From the NCBI GenBank assembly GCA_016802295.1, contig JAESIW010000200.1, positions 5,018,336 through 5,082,335 on the forward strand: DNA of 64,000 nucleotides, read 5' to 3'. The position numbers were made by a program, and so were the translations under genes. Position 1 is the first letter of the stretch, and each line of letters opens with the position of its first letter. A model generated the notes under the pieces. The model searched no databases. It was not told the origin of the DNA and saw only the letters and a list, made by a program, of their open reading frames with translations. Positions 54,139 through 64,000 of the stretch are shown here, piece by piece. The stretch is from Brachionus rotundiformis. Its lineage: Eukaryota; Rotifera; Eurotatoria; Ploima; Brachionidae.

Positions 54139-56084
54139 TTAATTATCCTCATTTTCCTTAATTTTTTTGGCCATCGAGTTTATCTTGTTTTTAAGTGAAT
54201 CATTTAAATCGTATTGATTGTGCAAGCTTAGTTTCAAAGTATCGCACTCGTTGGTCAACGACTGGACCACTTCCTCGATGGCGTCGCGCTCATTGCGCAG
54301 CAATTCGATGTCATTCCTAAGCCGTTGGTTAGTTGACTCGACTTCCTTGAGCTTTTTTTCATTAAACTGAAGCTCTTTATAAAGTTTTTCACTATTAAAC
54401 TATCAAATGTTAATTTTTAAATTTATTTTAAACTCTTGAGCTTAATTTACTTTGGCTGGATTTTTTTTCATACTGTTAAAATACTCTTGGATAACTTTAT
54501 ACAAATTGTCAAATTGTTTGAGCATGTATTGGCCTTGGGTGCAGGCTTGCTTGTCTTCGGTCTTCAATTTGTCCAATGTCTGCTTCAAACCATCGTTCTC
54601 TGTCGACAAAGAGCCAAACACTTTGATAATTTTCTTAATATCTTTGCTAATCACTTCATAAATTTTGTCAAACTCAACCTGTCTCATAGTTGTCTATTCA
54701 AAGGTAAATAAATAGATAACTTTTTCATTTTGTTTATTATTGTATACTTGTTTAAGCTCGTTTTTGATAGATAAAAGCTCTTTTTCACACATGTTTAGTT
54801 GATCTGATAAATTTTTAATAGTGGCACTTTTTTCCTCAAGTCTTTGGGTCAAGTCCGAATTGGCCAATTTGAATTCGGCCTCAACTCTTTATCAAATAAT
54901 TATTTTAAAAAACTAATAATTAATTTCTAATTTTACATCTTAAATCTTTCTTTGTTGTCTTTGGCTCTGGTTTGTTCGTCCAAAAGTTCTTTCCTATTTT
55001 CTCTAAAAGGAACATAAACATTTTACTTTAATTAATTTCTAACCCAAAATGTTACTTTAATTGATCGAGCAATTTTTCCATATTTATGTCGGTCTCGGTC
55101 TTGATGTCCTCGCTTTCTTGCAGCTTTTGGACAAGTTCTTGGTTTTTTTTCTTAAAAAAAAACAACACTATCACATTTACCAAATTGGCTAAATAAATAA
55201 CCCACTTGTTCAGTCTCAAATTTAAGCTTTATTTCGCGGTAATATTCATTTTCTTTTTTCAAACTTTCGTCCAAATTTTGATTTTTTCTCACCAATTGCT
55301 GGAAGAAATAAAGTTTAAATTTTTAAAATAGATAAGTGAAGTACTTCTATATGCCGGTAGCTTTTGTCCAGTTTATCTTTAAAGGCCTGAATTTCTTCCT
55401 TCAGTTTTTCATTTACTTCTCTATTTAGATTTGACTCTTCTGAACAAAAATTAAAATAACAAATTCTTATTTAAAATAAATAACTTTATATTTAGGAATA
55501 AGTTTATAGAAACCTTTAAATGATTTTATTAAATTTTCTTGCTCTTGGTTTAAAAGAAGAATTTTTTTGCATTCACCTTCTTTTTTTTGCACTTTTTCCT
55601 GGCAATTTTCCAGACTAGTGACCAAATTAAGATTTTCTTTTTTTAAATTTTTTATTTGTTCTTGGTACATCTTGATATTTTCGTCAGATAATTTATCTTT
55701 TTCAGCAGTGATGTTTTTTTCTTTGGCCAGGCTATTTCTGCACAGCGTTAGATCGTATTCCAAAGAGCGCCTAATGGCCTCGTTTTTTTCATAGTCACTT
55801 CTGAGCTTGGTAAATTGCGTAGAAACATCAAAAATTTCTCGGTTAGATGAGCTAATTAGTTCCAGGCGCTGGTTTTCGGAGTCTTGAAGCTGTTTTTGCA
55901 GTTTTGAGTATTTATCTTGTTCATTGATAAGCAGCTTTTGAAGCTTTTTTACCTGAAAATGTAGCGGATTCAGGTCATCCGAGACTGGGCTCTGGGAGCC
56001 TGAATTTTTCAACAAATTTTCATCTAAGGTATCAATATCATCGTGGTCAAGCAAAATTGCTGATTCGGATTCAGCCAAAGTCAT
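54139..56084 (-). CDS. Coiled-coil protein with CCDC171-like N-terminal segment
   Basis: Eight exons (56084-55514, 55439-55345, 55298-55206, 55150-55056, 55002-54937, 54886-54748, 54693-54451, 54399-54139) join in phase to 520 residues, all but the first ~45 predicted as coiled coil. The segment TKLRSDYEKNEAIRRSLEYD near residues 90-110 closely resembles the start of vertebrate CCDC171 (LRSEVEKxEALRQSLEYDL), including the following CRN/ARK stretch. The rest is ordinary Glu/Lys/Leu/Gln-rich heptads where homology cannot be read by eye. It is much shorter than CCDC171 (~1,300 residues), so it may be a distinct or truncated member. No membrane segment. The start ATG 56084 follows CTGTTTAG by five bases. 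Gene structure is firm; the name is tentative. Confidence 0.7.
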
Positions 56085-56826
56085 TGTGCTAAACAGAAGG
56101 CTAAAACCTATTTCTGTTTTAATTTTTTATTAAAAAATATTAATGCTCACGTATTTGAATAAATATTAGAAAAAGATATGAATCTCCATGACAACATTTC
56201 GATTGTCCATTCACTTAGAATTGACTTAATTTTAAATATTTTTTATTAAAGAAGACTTTTAAAAATCAACCCTTGAGTTTTGATAAATAAATAGCAATAT
56301 TTCCTAATAATGAGCAAAATTTTTGTTTATTTTTTTTAAAAAAAAATTTGAGAGTTTTTAAGTAACTTTTATTTTTATATATCAATAATTTTAAATTGAA
56401 ATCGATTTTATAATTGTTAAGTATAAAAATAAGGTGTCAAAATTTGGAGGATGAGTGGTGTTATGTTTACACTTCTAAACATAGATTTCAAATTTCTTTA
56501 ATTAGTTATGTCAATTTTTTATCAATTACGTTTTCTAAACAAAAATATAATTTAGAATTATTATTGGAATAATCATTTGCTTAAGAAGAATAAAAATTTT
56601 ATTTTATTTAACATTTTTTTTTATATTCCTTATTGACTTATTTTTTGAAAAATAATTCAACTATCTTTTTTTATTTTTTGAATATAAATCAAAATAATCT
56701 AAAGGACTGTTTTATTTACAATTTAATTTATAAATAAAATTTTATATAAAAAAATCTTTAATTATCTCGCAATAAAAAAAATATTTTCATAAATAATTTT
56801 TGTTTTTATACAAAAGTTTGTAATGT
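56085..56826. other. Intergenic, AT-rich
   Basis: It lies between the coiled-coil gene and the 3' end of tyrosine decarboxylase. Nothing supported. Confidence 0.5.
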
Positions 56827-58937
56827 TTATCGTTCTTCTTCTTCATCTTGGACAAAGCTGCATTTTTTGGCAAGATATTTACCAGTTTCAGTAAAAATAG
56901 TTGGCGTTCGAATGAACTTCCTCTGATTATAACTTTTGGGATCCGAAGCCATTTTGCTCAAGCTAAATCTCATTCTCTTTAACTTAAGTGCAGTCTCAGG
57001 ACACTCTTTGGCAAAAAGCTTTCCATTCTCTAGCTCATATTTTCCAATTACTGAATCAGCATACACTCTTATAATTCTAAACGCTTCACTCATATCGTCC
57101 TCTGTAGCTCTTTCCGAATTTACACAAAATCTAATCACATATTTGTGTCCAAGCATTGACGGAACCATATGAATAAGACCAGAGTCATTAAGCTCAAACA
57201 GCAAGTTCTGGCTGAGAAAATTGGGCCCTTTGAGCCGAAAACATACCAGTCCAAGGGTTACTCTTCCCAATATTTCAAAACGCTCATCACTCAATATTAA
57301 CTTTTCAAAAAATTTTGCCAGTCTAACATGCTAATTTTACCAATTTAATAAAAAATGACCACCTTTTTTTTTAAATAAAAAATACTTCTCTAATGTATTT
57401 TTGTATTCCTTCAACCCCATATGATCTTAAAGTAAACCATATTTTCAAGGACCTAAATCTTCTGCTCAACGCTATTCCCCAATGCTTGGAAAAATTTTTA
57501 AACAAATATAAAAATACATAAAAATAGATAGCTTATTGGTACTCTATAATCAATTGCTTTATCCATTTCTTTGTATCTCAAATAAATAGGATCAACCGAC
57601 AAGGCCTCGGTTAGCTTAAATTTATCTTTAACCTTAAAAAAATCAAAAATATTAATTAATTTTTAATTTTTATATTAAACTTATCATAAACAAGAACAAT
57701 CGAAGTTCATCAGCATCCATTTATTAGGATTAAAATTAAAAGAATCAACAAACTTAAAAGATTAATTATTAATAATGTAAAGATTTAGGCTTATTAAATT
57801 TATTTACCTCTAGACCATTTGAAAAAAATCTTAACTCTTCGCAAACCAGTGCACTTCCGGCATATGCGGCATCTACATGCAAGTAAACGCCTTCTCGACT
57901 GCATATTTGTCCGATTTCAACCAAATTGTCAAAAGAACAACAGGATGTTGTGCCTAATGTGCATGAGACAAAAATAGGCACCAGACCATTTGCTTTATCT
58001 TCCAAAATTGATTTTTCAAGCGTGTTTCCTCTAAGAGAATAATTCTCATCTGGTTCCAAAATTCTTATCTTTACCATGGCAATCATTCCAGCTTTTTCGA
58101 CACATGAATGCGCCTTTAAGGAAACAAATTATTCTGATCATAAATATTAGTTAATTTAACTACTAATTTGGATGTGTAAATGACCAATTTGGACAAAAGA
58201 TTGCCATCTTCGACAAAAGGATATTCTGATTTTAACTTTCGCATGGCACTATTTCTCGCGGACAAAAGCGACACCAAAACACATTCACTAGCGGACCCCT
58301 TAATTTAGTAAAACTAGACAATCTTTTTTACTACAATTATCCAATTTAATTACAAGTATGACACCACCTCCTCTTAATTGATTATTTTGGGTACCATGAC
58401 GGCCATTTAAATCATGTACACTTGAATTTCCATTGATGTCTATTTGAGTAAAAGTTTCCTTCTCATTGGACTCTGGAAGAAGAGATTTGGGAAGATTGAG
58501 CATTCGACCAAGCCATTCGAGAACAATTGTTTCCAATTCAGTGCATGATGGACTGGCTGCCCAAGAAAATCCGACAGTTCCGAGTCCGGCTGAGAGCAGC
58601 TCGCCGAGGATAGATGGATATGAGTTGCCAGCAGGAAAGTATGCATGGAATCTCGGATGCTGCCAATGAGTCACTCCTGGCAAAATTTTGTCCTTAAAAT
58701 CTTCAAAAATGGTATCCCAATCTTCACTTTTATGAGGTGCATTTGTAGCAAGAAGTGGTTTTAGATAGCCAGGTTCAACATTTGGTGTCACTCGATAGGT
58801 GCTAGTTTAAATTTTAATAATAATTAAATTTTTTAAATTTTTGTCTATTTTGTAATTATTTACTCTATATTTTCCAAATAATCGGCTATATAATCGATTA
58901 GTTCTTTGCCTCTTTGTCTGAATTGATCAGCATTCAT
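56827..58937 (-). CDS. Tdc: Tyrosine decarboxylase (PLP-dependent, Tdc type)
   Basis: Exons 58937-58864, 58801-58354, 58298-58164, 58113-57808, 57752-~57685, ~57633-57543, 57484-57386 and 57330-56827; about 570 residues. A group II decarboxylase converting tyrosine to tyramine. Signals for Tdc rather than Ddc/Hdc are RVTPNVEPGYL, GVTHWQHPRFHAYFPAGNSY, SASECVLVSLLSARN, AHSCVEKAGMI, VKIRILEPDENYSLRG, the PLP lysine in NPNKW, IDYRHWG...SRRFRSLK, GLVCFRLKGPN and a C-terminal MASDPKSYN block. The PLP-stacking His is in AHSC. Exon 2 carries an extra ~25-residue Asn/Gly-rich insert before GGGVIL. The exon 5-6 junction lacks a canonical GT...AG pair that keeps the expected residues; the canonical alternative (57692/57625) loses five residues. 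Family identity is very strong. Confidence 0.92.
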
Positions 58938-59854
58938 ATTTAAATTTAAGAAAGACTTTTTTTAAATACTAGTTGAATTTATTTAATCTAATTAGAGTTT
59001 TAACTTGATGCTATTGTGTGTTCGAATAATGAACTAAACACATGTACCATTCTCTTTAAGTCTCTTTAAATTGGAGAAAAGTGTAAATTTTTCAATTTTT
59101 TGTTAAATGATTTTTTTGATGAATGGAAAAAGATATAACAACCATGTGACTATCGGTCCTACTCTTACAGGAATAATTTTATCTAATAAATGATTAACCG
59201 TTATTAACTTAAAGATATTCGGTTGAGTTTTAATAAACAATAAAATTTTTAATAATTATTTAATAAAACAATATCAATAAATAGCAAAAATATAAATTTC
59301 ATAGTAAAAATATAAAATTAATAAACGAAATTTGATAAAAATTAGATCTATTTATTTATTTTTTTGATAAATATAATCAATGATTGTATGAAAGTTAACT
59401 TGTCATAATTCAATTGTTTATTAAAGTATTAGATAAAATCTTTATGGGAGTTTACTAATCGTTTACTTGAAAACATAGTATTAGATATTTGTTTTGAATC
59501 TAAAAAAACTATGACTAAATTTATTAATTCAGAAATGTTTGATTAAATTAAATCAAAATATCGGCTAATTATTATAAATTTATAATACTTAAGAAGGTGT
59601 GGATAAGAATTTAAAAAAATATTATTTTTCTCAATGAAGTGAATTCCTTCAATATCAAATTATTAATATTATTTAAAAAATTAAAATTTAATATTTGGTC
59701 AAGTAAACAGATTTTACTTTATATAGTAAGATAAATAGATGTGTATTATAAGCTTAATTTGATCCATTAATTAGTAATAGTAATTACTGCAACTTGGAGC
59801 TAAAGCAAAATAAGTTCTATTGAGCTATAGCAGTCGATTCTTCCTGCTTCGTCA
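58938..59854. other. Intergenic, AT-rich
   Basis: Upstream region of tyrosine decarboxylase and flank of a LINE fragment. No supported feature. Confidence 0.4.
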
Positions 59855-59869
59855 TCCAAACGTCAATCT

Positions 59870-60303
59870 TCAAACTTTAAAGCTTTTTAAACTTGTTTCA
59901 CTAACTATTTCTTCTGGCAACTTTTTCCAAACATCAAAATCTCAGTAAATTATTTTAATCGATGAGTACAATTGTTTACTCCTTCTCGCACCAAGTTTTT
60001 GGAGTTTCTTCTAAGATTATACCTTTTGGTGTCAGGTCGACTGTTTAAGCTGTAGTTTAAACCATTTCTGAAGTTCACAGTCTCCATATTGATCACTAGT
60101 TTGAACCTTTGGATTAGGTGTCCAAGTATACTTCTTGTTCTAAGGCTTTGTAATTTCCCTCTAGATATCCGTTGTGGATACTCCACATGTCTTTCTCTTA
60201 GTATGGACACCATAGACTGATAACATATTACAAATAAGGCCTTAAAAGTGAGCAGTATAGTAATATTGCTTTGTTTGTTGCTGGGAATTTGATAGATCCG
60301 CAA
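59870..60303 (-). mobile_element. Non-LTR retrotransposon (LINE) C-terminal remnant
   Basis: The 117-residue minus-strand frame 60303-59950 contains YPQRISRGKLQSLRTRSILGHLIQRFKLV, matching the RRxRGDLIxxFK stretch after the reverse transcriptase domain of Jockey/CR1/Rex-type LINEs. It continues with NGLNYSLNSRPDTKRYNLRR. After a frame break the other frame reads FDVWKKLPEEIVSETSLKSFK, the usual VWNxLPxxIVxxxSxxxFK tail. No catalytic RT motif remains, so this is a 5'-truncated, frameshifted copy. Confidence 0.75.
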
Positions 60304-60500
60304 ATCACACGAATTAAAGGCTTAGCAAGTTTTATTATATTCAGTTAAAATATGTAAGATAAAATTAATTTAAAAATATAGTAGTATTTATATGAGGCAA
60401 AATACTTGGCCCAAAAAGGAAGCAGTATAGTAAATTGCTATGTTTGTTGTTGGGAATTTGATAGATCCGCAGATCATACCAATTGTAGGCTTAGCCCTTG
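60245..60500. repeat. Direct repeat linked to the LINE remnant
   Basis: 60250-60330 and 60423-60497 share GCAGTATAGTAA..TTGCT, TGGGAATTTGATAGATCCGC and AGGCTTAGC. A third scrap, TTTATTATATTCAGTTAAAA, occurs at about 60331 and 60656. It looks like two overlapping LINE insertions or an internal duplication. Confidence 0.6.
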
Positions 60501-60748
60501 TAGTCACATTTTTGGTTTGAGAATGTCATATCAAGTCACTTTGGATATAAATACTTAAACTAATCAAGTATGTTATGATGTGTAGTAAAATAATAGTGAT
60601 ATTTAGTGTTTATCTTAATCAATTCGGATTTTTTTTTGTTTAAATTAAGATAAAGCTTTATTATATTCAGTTAAAAACTGTATGATAAAATGGATATAAA
60701 AGATGACTTAAGAGAATAATTTTTGCTTTATTTGTTTAGAATGTATTT

Positions 60749-60764
60749 GGTCTTGAAAAAGACC
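60749..60764 (-). terminator. Histone 3' stem-loop of the H3 gene
   Basis: On the minus strand GGTCTTTTTCAAGACC: a perfect 6-bp stem with a 4-base loop, matching the replication-dependent histone mRNA element, 33 bases after the H3 stop. It directs processing by SLBP and U7 snRNP instead of polyadenylation. Confidence 0.9.
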
Positions 60765-60797
60765 GGGGGTTATGTATGTACAAAAATTGAATGTTGT

Positions 60798-61208
60798 TTA
60801 AGCTCTTTCGCCTCTTATGCGTCTTGCCAATTGAATGTCCTTTGGCATAATGGTGACACGCTTGGCGTGGATGGCACACAAGTTGGTGTCTTCGAACAAA
60901 CCAACCAAATAAGCTTCGCTTGCTTCTTGTAAAGCAGCAACTGCCGAAGACTGGAATCTCAAGTCAGTCTTGAAATCCTGGGCTATTTCACGAACCAAAC
61001 GCTGAAATGGCAGCTTTCGGATCAACAGTTCAGTGCTCTTTTGGTACTTGCGAATCTCACGAAGAGCTACTGTACCTGGACGATATCTGTGTGGCTTCTT
61101 TACTCCGCCTGTTGCTGGCGCGCTCTTTCGAGCAGCTTTGGTTGCCAGTTGTTTTCTTGGAGCTTTTCCACCAGTTGATTTACGAGCTGTTTGCTTTGTA
61201 CGAGCCAT
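60798..61208 (-). CDS. H3: Histone H3, replication-dependent
   Basis: An intronless 136-residue frame (135 after Met removal) with the full H3 sequence: ARTKQTARKSTGGKAPRKQL at the start, K9 and K27 contexts intact, and Cys in TNLCAIHAKRV as in canonical H3.2. At 86-90 the residues are SSAVA: Ser87 and Val89 mark a replication-coupled H3, but position 90 is Ala where canonical H3 has Met and H3.3 has Gly. The 3' stem-loop, TATA box and lack of introns all support S-phase expression. No other histone genes are adjacent, so this is an orphan copy outside a histone cluster. Confidence 0.98.
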   Translation of the reverse strand: MARTKQTARKSTGGKAPRKQLATKAARKSAPATGGVKKPHRYRPGTVALREIRKYQKSTELLIRKLPFQRLVREIAQDFKTDLRFQSSAVAALQEASEAYLVGLFEDTNLCAIHAKRVTIMPKDIQLARRIRGERA

Positions 61209-61288
61209 TTTGCTATTTTTTCTTCTTCTTCTTCTTCTTCTAATTTAAACTAATTAATTGATACTTTCCAGCCCGGCGTTTCATCAAC

Positions 61289-61296
61289 TATTTATA
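61289..61296 (-). promoter_or_regulatory. TATA box of histone H3
   Basis: TATAAATA on the minus strand, about 81 bases upstream of the H3 ATG, in a GC-richer patch (GAAACGCCGGGCTGG lies just downstream). Position suits a start site near 61260. Confidence 0.75.
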
Positions 61297-61787
61297 CTCT
61301 TCATTTTTACAATACTTTATGTCAAGGTCATTTGCCGACTTTTTTCAAATCAAATCAAATTTATTCATTTAATTCCAACGTACAAATTATGATTTATTTT
61401 CTCTTTCATCAAAGTTCACTCGATTCATGTTTTTTTTTCAAATTTTTAACAAAAGCTTGTATCCTTCCACTAATCTGTCAGGTGATTCACCCAAACAAAT
61501 TTTTAACTAAAAAGATAAAAGTTAATAGTCTATTTTGTCGAACATTGATTATGTTTTTTCAAAAAAAAAATTTTAAATTATACAAAACATTAATCATGGA
61601 GCTTAAAGGAAGATGAGCGACCATCCCAAACTATTATTAAAAAAAATTATATTCTTTCTCTAAAGTTATTCAAATATCATTATCATTATAAAGATACATG
61701 TTGCTTTTAACATTTTAAAAGATAAATTAATAATTCGAATTATTTATTTATATTAAAATCAATTTTTAAAAAATTAGATAGAAAATA
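61297..61787. other. Intergenic between H3 promoter and POLB 3' end
   Basis: Upstream of the TATA box. The 94-residue + strand frame at 61332-61616 is Phe/Lys-rich and motif-less, so it is treated as chance. Confidence 0.4.
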
Positions 61788-63258
61788 TTAATTTCTATCC
61801 TCTGGTCTCAGATATTTCATTCCCAGAATTTCAAATATCTCTTTTTCTGAATTTACAACCACTGCTTTACCAGGAATTCCTTAAAATCCAACTCAATCAA
61901 GTTACAATAATTCATGCACATTCAAAGCTTTACCTGAATCAGCTAATTTTCTCAGACTGTACTCATTCAATGTGTAGCCTTTATCAAGCGCTATTTTTCT
62001 CATATTTTTATTAAACATATCACTTCCTGTAAAATAAAGCACTCCGCAATAAAATTGGTCCTTGGGAATTAGTCTTTAATATAAATTTAAAACAAATTTA
62101 AAAAATTATCCATAAACCACCTTATGTCTATTCGTCTAAACGGAGGTTTGTTGTTTATTGAGCACACTCCCTTTATAACAAAATAACATTAAATCTAATT
62201 AAATTATCTACAATCTAACCATAAATTTGGTATCTCCATAGGCAAGTGTGTCAGTGATAAAACCAATTTGGCTAAGCTTATCCACTACCTTTTTTAACAA
62301 TCCACTGCCATCTGTCCTAATATCCCTTGTTTTATTCGACTCTAAAGCCTTTTTATTTTCCTTAACATGTGAAGAAGATAGATAGCTCGGATGAGTCAGC
62401 AATATGTCTATATCTCCACTTGACTCGGCGCCTCGTCGGAAACTGCCGCACACAGCTGCCATAAAGTCTTTGTCTATTTGTTCTATCTCCTTAACAATCA
62501 AATCCTTCATTCTAATCATTTCTTCTCTGGGTATTCTTTTTTCAAAGTCGTTTACATACCTTAAAAAGCCGACAATCAGTCTAAAACTTTCCAAATATTA
62601 TCTATTGCTGTACTTTAAGCCTATCTTTTGGTGGTGATTTAACTTATCCTGATTCGACCTCAAGTCCTCAATGCTACGGATTCCCTCGGACAGAAGCTTG
62701 TGGGCATGTGTCGGTCTATCATTAAGTTTTTGGTAAAAAAATCAAAAATGTTTATTTTGGTTCCATTTTTACCCGATACCAGTCACCCTGGTCAGCTCTT
62801 TGATCGCGTTTGCATCAGAGTTTTTTTTAACCTAATTAAAACATAAGCAAAAATGAACTCTTTTTAAAGGAGTACTTTTTCGAGCTTGTCTATTTTTCCA
62901 CTACTTAGATACTGTCCAATTTTTTCGGCGATTTTCTCTCCTACGCCGCTCTAATCAATTAATAAAAACATTTAGTCAACTTGAGCTTAAGCTTTATTAT
63001 CTACCAATTTTTTGGCTTCTGATACACTTGTTATTTGAATATTGCTTGCCAGAATCGACTGGGCAGCTTTCCTATAGGCATTGTATTTATGCTGTTGTTT
63101 GTTATAATTTTTTTCATAGTCCGCTAGATCTTTGAAGAATAAAGCATTAAATTTTTCTGATATAAATTAAAATGACATTTGGTACCATTTAACATCTTGG
63201 CTATTTCTTTATTAGAGTCAATGGTATCATTTTTTGATTTTTTTGACTCTGAGGCCAT
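61788..63258 (-). CDS. POLB: DNA polymerase beta (POLB)
   Basis: Nine exons (63258-63186, 63156-63005, 62950-62876, 62831-62773, 62715-62614, 62559-62220, 62170-62121, 62073-61934, 61879-61788) join to 360 residues; human has 335. It fills single-nucleotide gaps in base excision repair. The 8-kDa domain has HKYNAYRKAAQSI and SGVGEKIAEKIGQYL with the dRP-lyase Lys. The polymerase part has LTRVTGIGPTHAHKL, DKLNHHQKIGLKY, NDFEKRIPREEM, CGSFRRGAESSGDIDILLTH (two catalytic Asp), DTLAYGDTKFMGVC, RRIDIRLIPKDQFYCG (third Asp), YFTGSDMFNKNMR and the C-terminal KYLRPEDRN. A ~25-residue insert follows the catalytic loop (VKENKKALESNKTRDIRTDG). The open frame at 62560-62594 reads through an intron; the exon starts at 62559. 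Confidence 0.96.
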
Positions 63259-63752
63259 GTTATGTATTTTTGAGTATGATATTTTTTGTTAATTTTTGGC
63301 AAAATCTTTCATAATTTTAAGGCATAAATTAATGCAAAAATGGCAAGTTGATTCATGTCTGTTATAATTAATTTAAAAAAGATCAATTTATGAATAAGTT
63401 GCCATTTTGGTATCAGGTTACCAAGAAAAATTTTTACATATTTTTATTTAATCAAAGATTGTAAATTTTAATTTATTTTTTTGAGTCAATAAGGTGTCCA
63501 TAAAATGGATCTCGGATTGAAAGATAGTATCTTATCTCAATATTTTAAAATAAAGTGATTTTTTTCAAACGAATATAATCGTTTAACATGATGTGAAAAA
63601 CTTAGCTAACTATAAAGAAAAAAAAATTCCACGCTGAATCGACTGATTGAAAATGTTAACTTGAAAAAAAATCTTAACACAATAACTAATTATTTTTTTA
63701 TTTTTCTTCATCTTTCTATTTGAAAATCAAATATAAAAAAAATTTGCGAAAA
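63259..63752. other. Intergenic, AT-rich
   Basis: Upstream of POLB; no supported feature. Confidence 0.4.
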
Positions 63753-63875
63753 ATTGATATGATGACCTGGAGGAGAACAGTTGAAAGAGATCTAAGAGCA
63801 GAAATTGTCGCTAAGGAAAGGGTTGAATGGAGGAGACGTTTGGACGCTTCATGCTCCACTGGGAGACGAAGATAG
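63753..63875 (+). mobile_element. LINE-type ORF2 extreme C-terminal remnant
   Basis: The frame reads MTWRRTVERDLRAEIVAKER, then VEWRRRLDASCSTGRRR and a stop. This matches the tail seen at the very end of many animal non-LTR reverse transcriptases (TWRRTVExE...W...V.ALCSTGR). Only the tail is left; upstream is plain AT-rich sequence, so it is 5'-truncated. The strongly higher GC content fits a recent insertion. Confidence 0.65.
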
Positions 63876-64000
63876 AAGAAGAACAATTTTCCAAAGTCTT
63901 TTAGAATGGCAAAAACTTGTCTTAAAAATTATTTTTGCTGAAACAAGCAGTCACTTTTGTTAAAGTTATATGGGAAAAGATGGCCACGCAAACTTTTAGC

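Noticed and set aside
61332..61616. 94-residue + strand frame upstream of H3
   Set aside because: Phe/Lys/Asn-rich, motif-less, and lies in the region upstream of the H3 TATA box.
62560..62594. Start of the POLB frame MESFRLIVGFLR
   Set aside because: This stretch is intron: joining 62614 to 62559 restores GLKYVNDFEKRIP as in other POLB proteins.

Overview
This 64 kb window is nuclear DNA from an animal. It is very AT-rich, and the coding exons stand out as the GC-richer islands. Most genes are compact, many introns are only about 45-60 nt with GT...AG ends, and all three stop codons behave as stops, so the standard code applies. Gene content is metazoan: CDK5, a TLX-class homeobox gene, Kidins220, an inward-rectifier K+ channel, and the tyramine/octopamine enzymes typical of protostomes. 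The tiny introns, the AT bias and repeated AG acceptor-like sites just 5' of start codons would fit a small-genome spiralian such as a monogonont rotifer. That identification is inference, not something the sequence proves.

Layout. 0-12 kb: two inverted copies of a ~1.4 kb transposon (359-1798 and 8624-10018) flank ORC1, an intron-containing tRNA-Ser(AGA), CDK5 and RPL12. A decayed Mutator-type transposase piece follows (11519-11845). 12-24.8 kb: an 18-residue-repeat coiled-coil gene, a fold-back MITE, and a block of housekeeping genes: mRpL55, COG5, UQCR10, POLE3, a second identical tRNA-Ser(AGA), SMYD4, UBE3D and CEP20/FOPNL. 24.8-33.8 kb: a gene-poor stretch around a Kir channel gene with an unusually long N-terminus. 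33.8-42.7 kb: a mucin-like DOMON membrane protein and a tyramine/dopamine beta-hydroxylase, both on the minus strand. 42.8-51.4 kb: a membrane-anchored copine-domain gene, an unidentified ORF and Kidins220, all on the plus strand. 52-59 kb: TLX homeobox, a CCDC171-like coiled-coil protein and tyrosine decarboxylase, all on the minus strand. 59.8-64 kb: a LINE tail, a lone replication-dependent histone H3 gene with TATA box and 3' stem-loop, DNA polymerase beta, and a second LINE tail.

How the genes relate. Most are independent housekeeping genes. The exception is amine metabolism: tyrosine decarboxylase (56.8-58.9 kb) makes tyramine from tyrosine, and the copper beta-hydroxylase (40.6-42.7 kb) can turn tyramine into octopamine. 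Both are on the same strand about 14 kb apart, so the two-step octopamine pathway is physically linked here. A secreted/membrane DOMON protein (the domain also found in the hydroxylase) and a TLX neuronal homeobox gene lie nearby. ORC1, POLE3, histone H3 and POLB are DNA replication, chromatin or repair genes, but they are not clustered.
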